A stretch of 64,000 nt of DNA from Apium graveolens (Eukaryota; Streptophyta; Magnoliopsida; Apiales; Apiaceae), in the NCBI RefSeq assembly GCF_009905375.1, contig NC_133647.1:168376275-168440274 (forward strand), in the 5' to 3' direction. This document shows positions 1 through 12,598 of the stretch, piece after piece. The notes beneath the pieces are model-generated. The model saw only the letters and a list, made by a program, of their open reading frames with translations, was not told where the DNA came from and made no database searches. Position 1 is the stretch's first letter, and each line of letters starts with the position of its first letter. The position numbers and the translations under genes are program-made.

Positions 1-631
1 GTGGTTTTTAGCTTGGTTACTTCCTTTTGTTGTTAATTAGATTGTCACCATGGTAAAAATTGTGTGGCTCACAATCAACCAATCAATCCCTCCATTTGTC
101 ATGCTTATGTCACCATGCCTATGTCATTTTTCTCATGTCATCCTCTTACACTTGTCTTCTTGTTGGTGTGATGACATCATCATCTACTAACCTCTTTGAT
201 TAACCCCTAATTACTTGGCTGATGACCGCTTATCTGTTATACGGTTCGCTTAACTTTCGTTCTCGTTTATCGTTTGAGGGATCATACCTGGGATCTTATT
301 ACTTAGGTTCCCCTAAACCTTTTCTCAATATTTTATATTCCTTTTATGATCCTCTCTAAAAATCCTTGAATTTAAATCTTTTTTACCATGTTACCTATAC
401 TCAATTCTTTCGGTATCTGGTGGATTTTCGGTAAAAATCAAAGTGTTCGAATTTGGATTCTGACGATCTTTACATACACTTATATACCATATAGAGTACT
501 AATAAGAACTCAGAATATCAATAAAAGAACTGCTACATTGTGTGGCATGAAAAGTTTTCTTATTCAGCATAATCAGCAAAATCACTATTCATAAGGTTTA
601 CAAAAAGTCCAAAATTTTTGGGGTTATTATA
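1..631 (-). mobile_element. 3' LTR (partial) of a Ty3/gypsy element
   Basis: The segment lies directly outside a purine tract read on the minus strand (632-644), so it is the 3' LTR of the minus-strand element whose primer site is at 6164-6175. The outer end is beyond the window start. No coding capacity is visible. The inner end reads ggggttattata, so the usual terminal CA is not preserved. Length and exact boundary are inferred, because the partner LTR is truncated and could not be aligned along this part. Confidence 0.6.
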
Positions 632-644
632 GTCTCCCCTCCTT
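632..644 (-). other. Polypurine tract of the Ty3/gypsy element
   Basis: On the minus strand this reads AAGGAGGGGAGAC, a typical plus-strand priming tract directly before a 3' LTR. It fixes the element's orientation as minus. Confidence 0.6.
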
Positions 645-859
645 AAAAGGATTCCGTCACAGAATCAGATAGAAAATGAATAGGGATACTTTCTTAGCAT
701 TGCACTTTCTAACTCTCAAGTCAATTTTCCCACATTGTGGTTCTGCCACAAACCCTGACTAGCATGATAACCCTTCTTCTAAGCACTTGTCCATTTTTTA
801 TCTATAACCCTTCCTGGTTGCTACATATAGGTTACGTCTGGTTGCATGTCTATGTGCTC

Positions 860-1400
860 AGATGCCCCTATTTGTATGGCATCCGGATTACACTTCCTTA
901 ACATTGATACATGGAACACGTTATGAACTTGCTAAGGTTCGGGATAAGGCTAGCTCATATGTTAACTTCCCAATACGACTTAATATATCCAAGGGTCCAA
1001 CAATTCGTGGGCTTAGCTTTCCTTTATTTCCGAACCACATCCATCCTTTCCAAGGGAATACCTATAACAACACTAGGTCCCCTACTTCCTATTCTTTGTC
1101 CTTTCGTGTCAAATCAACATACTTCTTATGTCCATCTTGGGCTACTACCAGCCGTCCTCTGATTAGATCTATTATATCCTTGGTCCTTTGGACTACTGCG
1201 GGTCTGAGCATCTTGCGCTCTACAACCTCATCCTAACATAAGGGAGATCGACATTGTCTTCCCTCAAGGATCTCATAAGGCGATACCTCGATACTGACAT
1301 ACGATCGATTATCGTAAGAAAACTCAATCCGCGTTAAGTGATCATTCCAAATTTCTTTCAAGTCTATTGTACAGACTCTCATTATCTCATCTAGATCTAC
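860..1400 (-). pseudogene. Ty3/gypsy integrase C-terminal region, degenerate
   Basis: Minus-strand translation recovers, with stops, the late integrase region of plant Ty3/gypsy elements. Around 1350-1260 is WNDHLTRIEFSYDN followed by SPYEILE. Around 1195-1110 are VVQRTKDIIDLIRGRL and AQDGHKKYVDL. Around 1090-900 are VGDLVLL, FPWKG, KLSPRIVGPLDIL and GKLTYELAL. These match the family landmarks 'lieFsYN', 'GDkVfLkvsp', 'KLsPrfiGPfeIl' and 'yrLaLP' in order. At least three in-frame stops interrupt it, so it is not functional. It would have served insertion of element cDNA into the host chromosome. Confidence 0.75.
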
Positions 1401-4400
1401 AGCTTTTGCTTCTCAATACTCACTCTTTTCCAGTTCGTAATCGTTACTATCTTCCGTACCAAATTTTATACTGATTACACTTTTTCTCGTTAGCGTTCTA
1501 TAACCTTTTAATAATCGCGTCAACCTTAGTATCACGAACGCATTAGAATCGGAATACCACCATACTTGGTACCACTTCATCTCTAGCTACCTTCATCTTC
1601 GAAAGCTTGGTCCTTCATATAGAAGTAAAAGAATTTATTGAGAGATCACTATGATCATGAACACTTGTTACATTGCATAGTTAGTACAGAAGGTGGCCAG
1701 CCTTTAGTACTTGACAAGCAATTAAACAATAGATGGTATCCTCCTAGGCTTCTATCACACACATAGACAGTCATTCGGCAATACATCCCCTTCTGGAAGG
1801 GTTGTTCTTCTCAGCTTATATGAAATGAAAAGGAGAGAAAAGAATGAATTGAAGAGAATTGTATATATATAAAATATACTGCCACAAAATATCTGGCTTG
1901 GAATCTACCTCTGAACTATAGAGGTTTGTCATAGGAGAACAAAACATATACGTATATATATCAACATCAAGTATTATAGCATCGTATTTCACGTGTCTGA
2001 ATATTTACTATTCCGTCCATCATTCTATGGACCCATGCTCTTGCTCGAGCTTATAAACAATCACCTTTGAAACTCCCTCGACATCGAAAATCGAATCTGG
2101 GATTTCATTCTAGACGTCATCGTTATTAGAATTCTATGCTTGCATCGCAACCTTCCTCGTATAGTAATACGACTCTCTATTGATAAGAAGGAATAAGTAT
2201 TCAATAGGTAGATAATCGACTTAATTAGCCTATCAATGATAACTTATACACCACCACGACCTGATTAGTGGTACTCACTCTCAACATCCATTCCAATACA
2301 ACTCTCACAGTTGTAAGTAATCGGCTCATTACACGCAGAATCATTCCTGCATTACTATGGCCCACCGTTGACCTACTGTAGTCATTCGTTTTCCATGAAG
2401 TTTTAATAGCTAACCATACGGAGTCCATTCATATCATATTGAATCCTTCTAAGGAGGTAACATAATCACCATTCATGATTCGTGAAGAACATTCATGATC
2501 CTGACGTACATACATGACATGAAGCAGATAAAATTGCAGAAGAGTTTCAATCAAAGCAACGATAGCATGCTAATACCATTATTAACCATATTTCTTTACT
2601 GGGAGACATGAAGCTCAAAGGTTCATTTAGTCCTGGCTTATCTCAAGATAGGACCTTCTAAGATAGAAAGCCCGCTCACGGCGATTACATGAATTAAATC
2701 TTTACCAAACTACTATTACGGTTGAGTACCGCACAGTCATCAGAAGGAATGTCAATCTTTCACACCATAATACAACCTTCACGGAATTAACCATTATCAC
2801 TGTATTCCTCTGGCATGAGCGCCGATAATTGTCCTCTTACACTTAAAGTGTTGGCCACCTCTTTTGCCTTTCCTAATAGTAAAATTTTCTTACAATCAAT
2901 ATCATTTTAACCATCTCCAACTAAATTTTCTACCTCATTTCAATCACTGCTTATGTGAAAATGCTTCTCTTAAGTCCTGGTGAGAAAAAAAAATCACCAT
3001 TTTTCCATAAGTCATTGCCTTAGTCTTTAGATGTGAACATTGCCATGACTGACTCTCGATCATACTTAGGACGTCTCTTATCTTGGGTCCTTCTTGTTTT
3101 CACCAATCTCGACCCTCATTGGATCGATCTATACTTTCTTATTGTTCAACACGTGCCCCACCTGGCATTATTATAATTATGTCATATTTCCTTCAGCAAA
3201 ATTTCTATTCTTGAGAACTTTGAATATTACCTTTCTCCTTGTAAAACATCTAAGGTTATCCTTAAATCCTTCATCGGGTACACCCTAGGCACAGGGCATA
3301 TCAAGATACCATTTACTAATACCAGAATCATTGTCTATATGCTTCTGAAAAATTTCTCCACTGATCCTTAAAGGTTGTTGTTACCTTAATCCTTTCCAAT
3401 TCATACTGTCAAAACTCATGTTGTCCCTATTAAGGGTGAAATGCCAACCTTATGCATTCCCCTAGGATTCGTTTCAAGTTATCGGGGTTTTATCCTTAAT
3501 TCCACCTTTAAAAGATACTTACACTCTTCCATGGATAAATCAAGTCATATATACTTGATAGATTACCTTATTCAATCATTCTCACTTCGATAGTCTATAC
3601 TTAATTTCACAATAGCATCCTTATTCAAACTGAGGTCAATCCATATGGCCTCCAAAAGATAACAACGAGTTTTTTTTCGCTTTGCTTGCCTAATTTGGTA
3701 ATGACAACAGGGATGTTCTGGAAGATATTGGTCGTGTTCAATGTGAACTTCTTCTTAATAATTCCTTATTTACTTTTGTTGTTTATCTCAACAGTCATCT
3801 CAATGTTGGGATATCTTTCATACCTGGCGTCTCCCTTTCTGGGTATCAAGCCACCGGTCTTACACTTCACATTCTTGAAGGTCACTTCCTTCATCCAATT
3901 TTCCTAATTTCTTACTTTCTTGTCTCCTCAGTCTATCCGCGTCTCATTATTTATCCTTCGAACTATCTCAAGGTTTCCTCGAATCCTCCCAACTTATAGG
4001 GGATAAAATATATGTATCTCTTATGCCTTCAACCATCAATTTTAACTCATGGTGAAATACCCTCATCCTGACGATTACATACTTTTCTATTTCTATTGCT
4101 ACGAGTCTTTAGGGTTTCCTCATACCCAACTCCCTTATCATTCCTCAAACTCTATTGCCTTAATATTCCTTTCCACTTCAGTTTCTTTTTATTTTACTTT
4201 CTCTTATCATTATTTCATGAACCAACACAACATAAGCATTGATTTCAAACATCCCGTCATTCTGGATTCGTGTCCTCAGAACGAATCTTGACAACTTTTA
4301 CAACTTAGATTCATGATTCATCATACTCGTCTGCCTTTGTTCTGGCTCTAAAGTTTTTACACTATCTCCATAACCTTGGGAAGTACTTTCCTGAAAACAA

Positions 4401-4439
4401 TTAACTGAACTTAAATCAGTTTATTATAATCTCTTGCTC
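1401..4439 (-). mobile_element. Degenerate Ty3/gypsy interior
   Basis: This stretch lies between gag-like and integrase-like matches on the minus strand, the place where protease, reverse transcriptase and RNase H should be. I found no readable catalytic motif (no YxDD box, no protease DSG/DTG) in any frame. Short open stretches on either strand look like chance frames in decayed sequence. Confidence 0.45.
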
Positions 4440-4760
4440 CGTGCCTTCCTTGGCCTTTCACCAGCGGGTGGCCTCTCTCTTAAGAGGGTAAGTGACAAAA
4501 ACAGTCTTTTGTGATTCGTCAATCATTTAGAATCTCAAATGATTCCTATATTTTCTTTAGCCAGGCTCTTGCCTCGACTAGGTCAGCTTGTTCCTTGGAA
4601 CCCTGAGAGCTTAGCGACTTAAAGGTCCTGAAAGAATTTCTCACCGCATTATTTCCTCAGGGTGGTGGTTGGGGATAATAGTCTAAGTTCTGTCTAGAAA
4701 GGTCCATAAATTGTCGTATAGGAGTACCGTCTCGGGTCTCCTTTCCTTACTCAACTTCTG
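4440..4760 (-). pseudogene. Ty3/gypsy gag-like fragment
   Basis: Read from about 4650 downwards on the minus strand, the frame gives FRTFKSLSSQGSKEQADLVE and then ARAWLKKI, followed by a stop and ESFEILND. This fits the start of the plant gypsy gag capsid domain ('F..l.pp.F.G..dp..A..Wl...e..F..l'). Stops are frequent. It lies downstream of an RNase H fragment (4900-5760), the reverse of the normal element order, so the two probably come from different copies or a rearranged copy. Confidence 0.5.
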
Positions 4761-4899
4761 CTTCCTTAGTCTGAACGTTCCCTCCTCCTCCCCATAATCA
4801 GGGTCATCCTACATGTTTTAAATCCTCATTTTCTACTTCATTATGTTATGGGTTCCTTTTATCTTGATGGCGACCTCCCTGACTATCACGTTCAGGGTT

Positions 4900-5760
4900 T
4901 GCTCTAAATCTTATTCCTCAAACTAGCTTTCATCTAAGATCTCATCTTTAAGCTCTTGAATATTTGGAACCCAAATTCTGTAGGAATACCTCATTATTCC
5001 CTTATCATTTTTCTCATCTCTTATCTATTTGTTGGCTCTCTGCCTTCATTCATCACTTTTTCTGGCACAATATGTTCTTTTCCAATAATTCGGGCTGTAT
5101 TGCAATCTCAAACAGCTTTTCGATACCGGCTCCGGTTACCTTCACTTCTATTTCCATTTTCTCAAAATCTCTTATAAACTCTCCCAAAGACATTATCATC
5201 TTGAGTCTCTCCTTTTTACTAAGGGCATCAGCCACCATATTGGCTTTCCCCGAATGATAAAGAATCTCCCAATCATAATTCTTGATTAGCTCTAACCGCC
5301 TCCTCTGGCGTATGTTGAGCTCTTTCTACGTAAAAATGTACTAGAGCTCCTATGGTTTTTGTAAATCTTGCAATTCTCTCCATACAAGTAGTGCCTCCAA
5401 TCTTTAGGGAAAAACTATTACCACGAGCCCAAGCTCATGGGTGGGGATATCGAATTTTATATTCCCTTAATTGTCTTGACGCGTACGTGATTACCTTGTT
5501 GTACTGTATAAGAAGCACCCTAATTCCTTATGCGAAGCGTCACTACACATCACAAAATCTCATTTTCCATCCGGCAACGCCATCATAGGGGCCGTCATCA
5601 ATCTTTGCTTCAGTTCTTGAAAGTTGTTCTCGTATTTCTCTGTCCATTCGAACTTCTCAGTCTTACGAGTAAGCGCGTTAAAGGGGCTACTATCTTTACG
5701 AACTTGAACGAACCTCCGGTAGTAACCGGCCAATCCTACCTCTGGTAGTCGCCCTAACCA
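4900..5760 (-). pseudogene. Ty3/gypsy RNase H to integrase N-terminus, degenerate
   Basis: Minus strand. Around 5655-5600 is EKFEWTEKYENNFQELKQR, then TAPMMALPDGKWDFVM and CSDASHKELGC, the start of the RNase H domain after the reverse transcriptase thumb. At 5238-5196 is the hallmark VADALSKKERLKMI that closes RNase H. Near 4990-4930 is IWVPNIQELKDEI, which opens the integrase zinc-binding region. Stops and frame changes break it. The frame also runs through an acidic linker near 5900. Only about 400 bp separates it from the primer site, so gag, protease and reverse transcriptase are missing ahead of it. Confidence 0.65.
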
Positions 5761-6163
5761 TAGTCATTAATTCCTCAGTGGTCCTTTATTCATTCTTGTC
5801 AGGATCCTCCACGGGATTCTTCTCAACAACAATCCCTTCTAGGATAACATCCTCAACCGATACATCCTCAATATGAACATCATCCGGTCCCGCGTTAGGA
5901 CGCTCTATCGGATCCATAATCTGATCTCCAATAAGTAATAAAACATCATCGCGTTGTTGCTCCTCAACCTCAGGGTTCAGAGTCCCACTACCATATACGA
6001 TAACGAACTACGCTTCTATCACGATATTTATAAGGGTTCCCATAAGGGTTTTAACTGTCAGTACTACGTTAGGTAGTCCGACTATGAACTTGGCAAGAGT
6101 TCTTATTATCTTAGTGAACTTATTATTTTAATGTCATATCATCACTGAGGTTTATAACGCTTA

Positions 6164-6175
6164 GCTCTGATACCA
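6164..6175 (-). other. Primer binding site (initiator tRNA-Met type)
   Basis: Plus-strand gctctgatacca is, on the minus strand, TGGTATCAGAGC, the standard plant retrotransposon site pairing with the 3' end of initiator tRNA-Met. It lies 4 bp inside the LTR end at 6180. Confidence 0.8.
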
Positions 6176-6179
6176 TTTC

Positions 6180-7905
6180 TGTAACACCCCCAAATCCGGG
6201 GTCGGGGATTCGGGTTTTCATGGTTCCATTACCCTTATCAATACTTAATCTTAACAGTCAACCAACTACTGCTTATTGTGACCCCACAATATACACACAC
6301 TCACCACAAGTTATAGTATCAGAGATGAATACCAAAAATAATACAAGTCATTTTATTCCACAATTATAAACCATTTCACCATAAAAAGGGTTTCTGAATA
6401 ATTTACATATTATTTGCCATTATTACAATTCATAAATATACATAAGTCTGGCACAACAAAAGTTGAAAGCCTAGCCTACTGGTAGCTCCTACCTCAGCTA
6501 CAACGGCATCAACGCCTACAGGAAACTGCGGAACGTTTCCTAACCGCTCACGAATTGGGAGCTTGATCCTGTTCATCTTATCTATCTGTTATTGTGTGAT
6601 GAAAGAAGAAAGCAAGGGTGAGCAACAAGCCCACCGAAATAATATGTATAATAATTAACAATATATGAGCATTCTCATAGTACTCATGAAAGTCTTGGTC
6701 AAAAAGAAATGAACCAAGTTTGTTATCTTAACGCGACCAAGTCGCAAAATATTCAGTATATATATATACATATATACTTTTCACAATCTTTGAAATCCTC
6801 TGACATGTATAATATACAAAAAGTTCTAGTTTATAACTGTATAAAAATATCGTTGCAAGGTGATCTCATATATCTAACCTTGTCTCAATGTTTTTCTGAA
6901 AATCTTTGACATGCATAAGATAATCATTTACTAGATATAAGTTTAAAAGATGAAGTTACAAGATACTCCAATATACTTATATCTTTTCCAAATACTACTT
7001 GAACTATCACCGTTCAAGTTATAATCAGTTTTAAAAGTTCATCACACTGATGAGACTACAAGATAAGACTTGAATAGATTCAATCTTTGAAATATCATTT
7101 GAAAGAAATGAAGTTACGAGATACTTCATTAAGTCCCGATATATATATACACCTATATATATATATATACATTTCATACACTCCTTAAAAAACTCTGTTA
7201 TGAAAATTATAAACAGAGTTGCAATATCCAATGAATTTGGAAAGGAGAAAACCTTGGCATAAACCTGATATCTTGCTGATCAGGCAAAGATACCAATAAG
7301 TAACCTTTTCTACTAGTAGATGGACGAATTCCCCACTGGTCATCACCCTGGCCGTATTAGGACCTATGCTGGACTGCCACTCAGCCACTTACGCATTGAT
7401 GGACTACCACTGAGCCACTTACACTTTTATGGACGCCCACTGAGCCCATGTTACTTATGCCGACTCAAATAGATTGACTTACTTCCCGAATGTTGGGTAA
7501 GTAATCAATTCATTTATCAAAACAGCAACCTCGTTGCGAATATAAAATACACCACAAAGCCGGATCCCTTAGATTTTTGAGCGAGTATTCAAGTCCCCTT
7601 CAAAAAGGAAGATCTTAAATTTGAAAACGAGTTTTGGGATCCGCTCTAACCTTTAAAAATCATTTTGAAGACTCGAAAACATTTTTAAGAATGTTTGGAG
7701 TAATGCTGATTTAATGAAATAAATCAGTCCCGATATATTAGAAAATATCTGAATATTATTATTTAAATAATATTCCCATAAAGGATAATCTCTATAAAAA
7801 TAATTGAAGTAGAAGTTTTAAATCTCATACTTGAAATGAATAACAAATAACCAAAGATATACTTATACGAAAGTACGATCTTTATTTGAATAATCAAAAA
7901 TAAAT
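6180..7905 (-). mobile_element. 5' LTR of the Ty3/gypsy element, truncated
   Basis: Begins with tgtaacaccccc beside the primer site and runs about 1.7 kb until it meets copia RNase H coding sequence near 7906. The expected far end (matching the ggggttattata end of the left LTR) is absent, so this LTR was cut by the copia-derived segment. It includes a three-copy 30-bp repeat (7371-7450). No gene is visible. Confidence 0.6.
7371..7450. repeat. 30-bp tandem repeat, 2.7 copies
   Basis: Copies start at 7371, 7401 and 7431 with the shared core ccactgagccacttac. It lies inside the gypsy LTR. Confidence 0.8.
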
Positions 7906-7910
7906 CAATT

Positions 7911-8261
7911 TCCACATCAACCGCAGAAGTTGCTGCAGGAAGCTGTTGTGCACAGATTCTTTGGATGAAGAATAAGTTACTGGACTATGGGTTAGAATTT
8001 ACTAAAATGTCTATTTACTGTGATAATAAAAGTGCTATTGCTATGACAGGTAATCCAGTTCAACTCTCAATGACAAAGCACATCTGCATTAGGTACCATT
8101 TCATAAGGGAACATGTGATGGAAGGTACAGTGGAATTGCATTTTGTTCCAACAGATCAACAACTAGCAGATATCTTCATAAAACCACTATGTGAAGCTAC
8201 TTTTACAAGACTGGTAAATGAACTTGGAATGGTTTCAGGTTCTTTCTCTAAATCTGCTTAG
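7911..8261 (+). pseudogene. Ty1/copia RNase H C-terminal fragment
   Basis: Encodes AAGSCCAQILWMKNKLLDYG, then [39 protein letters not shown] and KPL, the C-terminal RNase H landmarks of plant copia polyproteins. It is collinear with 52260-52590 of the intact copy in this window. The upstream pol is absent, so this is a remnant. A TAG stop at 8259-8261 closes the frame. Confidence 0.85.
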
Positions 8262-9763
8262 TTTTTGTTCTCATGCATCAGACTTTATGATCAGTGTTTA
8301 CAGCTTGTCTTATCATCAAGTAATATGTGCTTAAAGTGTAATACATTATATATTGATTGTTATTTGATGTTGATCTATATACTCTGATAGTGTTTCGAAT
8401 GTTCTGTGACTTTTCAATCCAATGAGGATAACTGTGCTAGCAGCTGACCTAGTAGTCTTTAACATACTAGAAATTTTCATGTTTGAATTAGTTGTTTATG
8501 TGGAAATTCGTTAACACAAGCAAATTCTGATGTTGAGCTTAGTCAAATTTACTTTGTGTATCTTATTACTAAGTCACAAACTAGATTCTTGCTTCTTATC
8601 TGTCAAATTCTGATGTCAGTAAATCTTAAGGATGAACCACATGCTTGATAAGCCTCACTTATCTGAAGAAAAGAAAGAAAAGAAAACTGAAGTCAGGTAC
8701 TCATTTGAGATCTAGAGTAAATATGTGGAAGGGAAGACCCAAGTGCATTGCTGGTATTAAGTTATATGCATTAGAAAAGCAAATAAATTTTTCTTGGTGA
8801 CTTTTCACATTCTCTGATTACTAGAGAAATACTCTGATAATAGCATATATTCTGATAGCAGTTGTGACTCACTTACACTGAGAAGCCACTGTAAAAAGGA
8901 ATTTCAAAAGATGCATAAAATGAGCACAAACAGTTGAGGTGGATTCTTGCATAAATTTATTCTATAGTAGACTTCACTATTAATGACAGATTTTAAGCAC
9001 TTTTCTTAGTTATGCCTTATTTTTAAGATGTACTGAAGTTTATCAGACTTTACTCTTTATCTGATATTTTGCTAATGCACACACTTTCATTCCATATGAA
9101 TGATGAAAATTACTATGGTGATTAAGTTATTTTAGATAAACAGTTAAGTGTCATTTGCATAAATTCTGAGGACAAGTTCTGATGAAAGTTCTGATGATTA
9201 AACTCTGAAGAAACAAGTCAGTATTTGTATGAAGAATCACAGATACAAACATTCACTTTTTGAGTACAGAAGCCATGTTCTGATGACCGTTAAAATCTGA
9301 TAATAGTCAAGTTCTGATATTAAATCCTGATGGAAACTCTGATACTTACGTGGCATTATTTATTTACTTGACTTATTTGTGGTAAATACTGTAACAGTCA
9401 TATTTTATCAGAAAATAATTAGGTGACATAAAAACAGTCATAATCATTTAGTAAGTGGGAAGCGTTTTTCCTTGAAACACTGCATGTGCACATTTATTAC
9501 TGCTTAATACCCATGCCCACTAATAATGTTTTGACTAATGATATGCTGTCAGGTGTCTAAAGTATGTTCCGCTTCAATCATAACAGTTGTCAAAAAGAGA
9601 GTATATATATGGGAGTTAAAAGATTTTATAATCTTTTACCTACTTTTCTTTCTCTAATCTCTCTTATTCTCTCTCTCACTAATATTCTCTGAAGCTATTT
9701 TTTTATAGGCATTTTATCAAACACCTTGTGTACACTCCATTTTCTCACTTATTTTTCACAGAA

Positions 9764-11900
9764 ATGGCACCCAAAGACATCATTTTCAATGGAGCTAAGT
9801 TTGTTCCTAACAACTACTTGGCCATACTGAGCAAGGATGAAGCCCCATCAAAACTTCACTTCATCCAAGACTTTTTGTCTCGAAGTGAAATAGGCTATGC
9901 ACTGATGAGCTGATGACAAGTTCTGATTATAAGCCTCCATCAGAGAATACTGAAGAAGCTGAGGAAGGGGATCAGGAATCTCTGATCTCACAGCCAATTG
10001 TACTTGAAGCCATTGAGAAGATACAAGAGAAGCAACAGGCCCAAATTACTGAGGTCCTATAAAATCAAGACTCTCAAAAAGCTCAATTGGATGAAATCCA
10101 ATCTTCAGTTGAACTTCTTCTCTCTCTCTCCTACTACCTGATGATGCCAAAAGGGGGGGAGAAGATAGTTAAGTCCAAATGCTCTAATACTCAGATATTG
10201 AAGAAAAGAGATAATAATGATGATGACCAGGGAAACTCTGATAAGAGTAGAGTTCAAGGTCAAGGACAGAGCAGCAAGTTTTCTTCTAGGAAACTAATTT
10301 CTGGTGCAAGCAAATCTTCTACTCAAAAGAAGACAAGTTCTGAAGCTGCTCAAACTCAAAATCTGATAGCAAGTACTGGTAAACAAAATCTGATATCAAG
10401 TTCTGATGAGCAAAGTCTGATGACAAAGCCTGATGTTCTGATTCAAGGTGGAAGTCAAGACTCTCAAAAGTTTATGCAAACTCTGAAGCTCAAGGGAAAG
10501 CAGACTACTGTCTACTGCAAGGATCCCAAGATTCAGACACTTAATGAAGAAATTGCTAGAAGATTATTTCTGAAGCATAATCCTGGAATGGATTTGGAAA
10601 ATCTCAAGTGGGGAGAAGCTAGATTTAAAGCTGAAAAGACAAATCTAAAGCCAAAAGCTTATGTTACAAAGAAACCTCCAAGGCCTAAGGAAAAAGGCAT
10701 TGTGATCAAGGAGAAGTCAAATACTGAGGCATCAAAGCCCAAGACTAGATCACAGAATGAGATTGATCCCAAAGACAAAGGGAAGGGAAAAGTTGATGAA
10801 CCAACCAAGCCACTGGAGATGAAAATTCCTCAAATCCTGATAAAACCAGTGTGCAAAATGGTTCAAGTTACTGATGATACTCTTGCTGAAGATGAAGATG
10901 TTCAAACTCTGAAAAGAAGGAAGATTTCTGAAGAATCAAAGACAACCTCTAACAGTGCTCAAGTTGTTCAGAATGAAGAACTGCAAGCTACAACAGAAAC
11001 AGCAAGTTCTGACAAGGTCATCAAGACATCAACCTCTAACATAGCTCAAGTTGATTTAGACAAGATGAAAGTAGCTGACAAAAAGAAACTTCTGTGGAAA
11101 AATGTCAAACCATCAGATCCAAAGAAAAGCCAATTGATGTCTGATTTCATGACTATTGGGTTAAATGCTAGAGAACCAAGAGACATGGATGGACTAGGTT
11201 CTGATAAAGCTAAGATCAAGACAGGAGTTAAAGTTGCTACTAGAGATCCATTTTTGCTAACTGACAAACCTCTTGAAGATGTTACACAGAAACACCTTGA
11301 TAAGGTTATCTATGTTCAAGTGGTACTGGATGCTCATGACAAGCACAATGTCAAGGAAAATATGATTCTATTTCTTGAAGATGGAAGGACATATCAAATG
11401 TCAGAATCAGATGTGCTGAACAAATCCCTGAAAGAACTTCAATTTTTCATTACCTTTTAGAGGTAAAGTCTTATATTACCAGGTGATGGTCAAATTTCAT
11501 ATTGAAGACCATAAGAGATAAAGATAGAATTTATGGTTCAAGGGTTACAGAATTCAATCCTAATATTGTTGAAGATGATGGAAGTGAAATTCCAATGAAG
11601 AAGGATTCTGCTAAACTTGAAGTGATTTTGAAATAGAAATATCTATGCTACAATGAAGATTCTTCTCATCCAAGGGTAATAAGACTGGATGATGGTTGAG
11701 AAAGAAACCATATCTCTGCTTTAAGTACTGCAAACTACCAGATTAGAAGTCAGAATGAAGAGATGAAGCAAGTCAAGACTACACTATCTCAAGTCCTGAG
11801 GATTAAAAAAGAAAAGCTGAGATCAAACTTTGTCAAGAATCATTTTGGATTCAGATTGACTCAGTGGGATTGGTAAAAGCTACAAGGACTGCAAGTTGTA
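9764..11900 (+). pseudogene. Sirevirus env-like ORF, broken
   Basis: The ATG at 9764 starts MAPKDIIFNGAKFVPNNYLA and runs 50 codons to a TGA at 9911-9913. A further coding stretch (SENTEEAEEGDQESLIS) follows and meets a TAA at 10060-10062. The longest part, 10063-11460, is lysine- and serine-rich (poly-charged, low complexity, no signal peptide or obvious membrane span) and ends at a TAG (11458-11460). Coding character continues in shifted frames to about 11900. The position between pol and the 3' LTR supports the env-like label; an envelope function is not demonstrated. At least three stops and a likely internal deletion near 9913 disable it. Confidence 0.65.
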
Positions 11901-12005
11901 GTTAGTTATCTAGTTAAACTCTTATTGCATTTGTACTTAAATAATTTTGACATCATCAAATCTATTAACTTGTATATTTTGCATAATTTACAATTTGGGG
12001 GAGAT

Positions 12006-12571
12006 TATTAGATATATTTGAGATGTCATGTCTAATATGATTTGTGTTTAGTTTTCAGAACTTAACAACAGGACATATCAGGACTTACTGAAATCAGGAC
12101 TTACTGGAAGTCAGAGCTTAATATCAGAACTTAAGGTCATATCAGAACTTAAGTGCGGGAAGACTTTCAGATAATGAATGAAGCTGATTTATAGGAGAAG
12201 ATCGAGATTAAAATAAAAGAATATATGCATGAAAAGAGTTAGAAGACTGGAAGACTTGTAAAAGATATCATATTGATATATTTTAGGAGACAGAATTGTA
12301 TTCCATATCAATTAAAATATATCTTGTAACTGTGTACTATATAAACACAGACTTAGGGTTTACACTATATGTGTTATCATTATCGAGAAGATTATACATT
12401 GTAACCTCGCAGCTCTTAGTGATATTTGTTCATTACTGAGAGAGAACAGCAGTTCATATTGTAACAGAGTTTATTGAATATACTTGATCTTTGTTACATA
12501 CTTGTGTTAAATCGATTTGATTGTATAAACACTGTATTCAACCCCTTTCTACAGTGTTGTGTGACCTAACA
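12006..12571 (+). mobile_element. 3' LTR of the truncated Sirevirus
   Basis: Starts just after the purine tract with tattagatatatttgag and ends with gacctaaca, the same terminal words as the Sirevirus LTR at 57401-58708. It contains a TATA-like box (actatataaaca near 12340). The expected first base pair TG reads TA. Confidence 0.6.
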
Positions 12572-12598
12572 AGAACTCGATATTTCAAGAAGTATAAT

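Larger units (their letters stand above)
7906..12571 (+). mobile_element. 5'-truncated Sirevirus-type Ty1/copia element
   Basis: In order on the plus strand: the last third of the copia RNase H domain (7911-8261), about 1.5 kb of spacer, a broken env-like coding region (9764 to about 11900), a purine tract (tttgggggaga, 11994-12004) and a 3' LTR (12006-12571). An extra ORF between pol and the 3' LTR is characteristic of the Sirevirus lineage of Ty1/copia. Everything 5' of RNase H is missing at the junction with the gypsy LTR. The spacer and ORF are rich in the words tctgata and tctgatg. Confidence 0.75.

Noticed and set aside
862..1236. Plus-strand frame of 124 codons
   Set aside because: It is the antisense shadow of the integrase C-terminal region, whose minus-strand motifs are clear.
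3686..5748. Plus-strand frames of 70-100 codons, some hydrophobic
   Set aside because: Antisense or chance frames across decayed gypsy sequence; the minus strand carries the recognisable domains.
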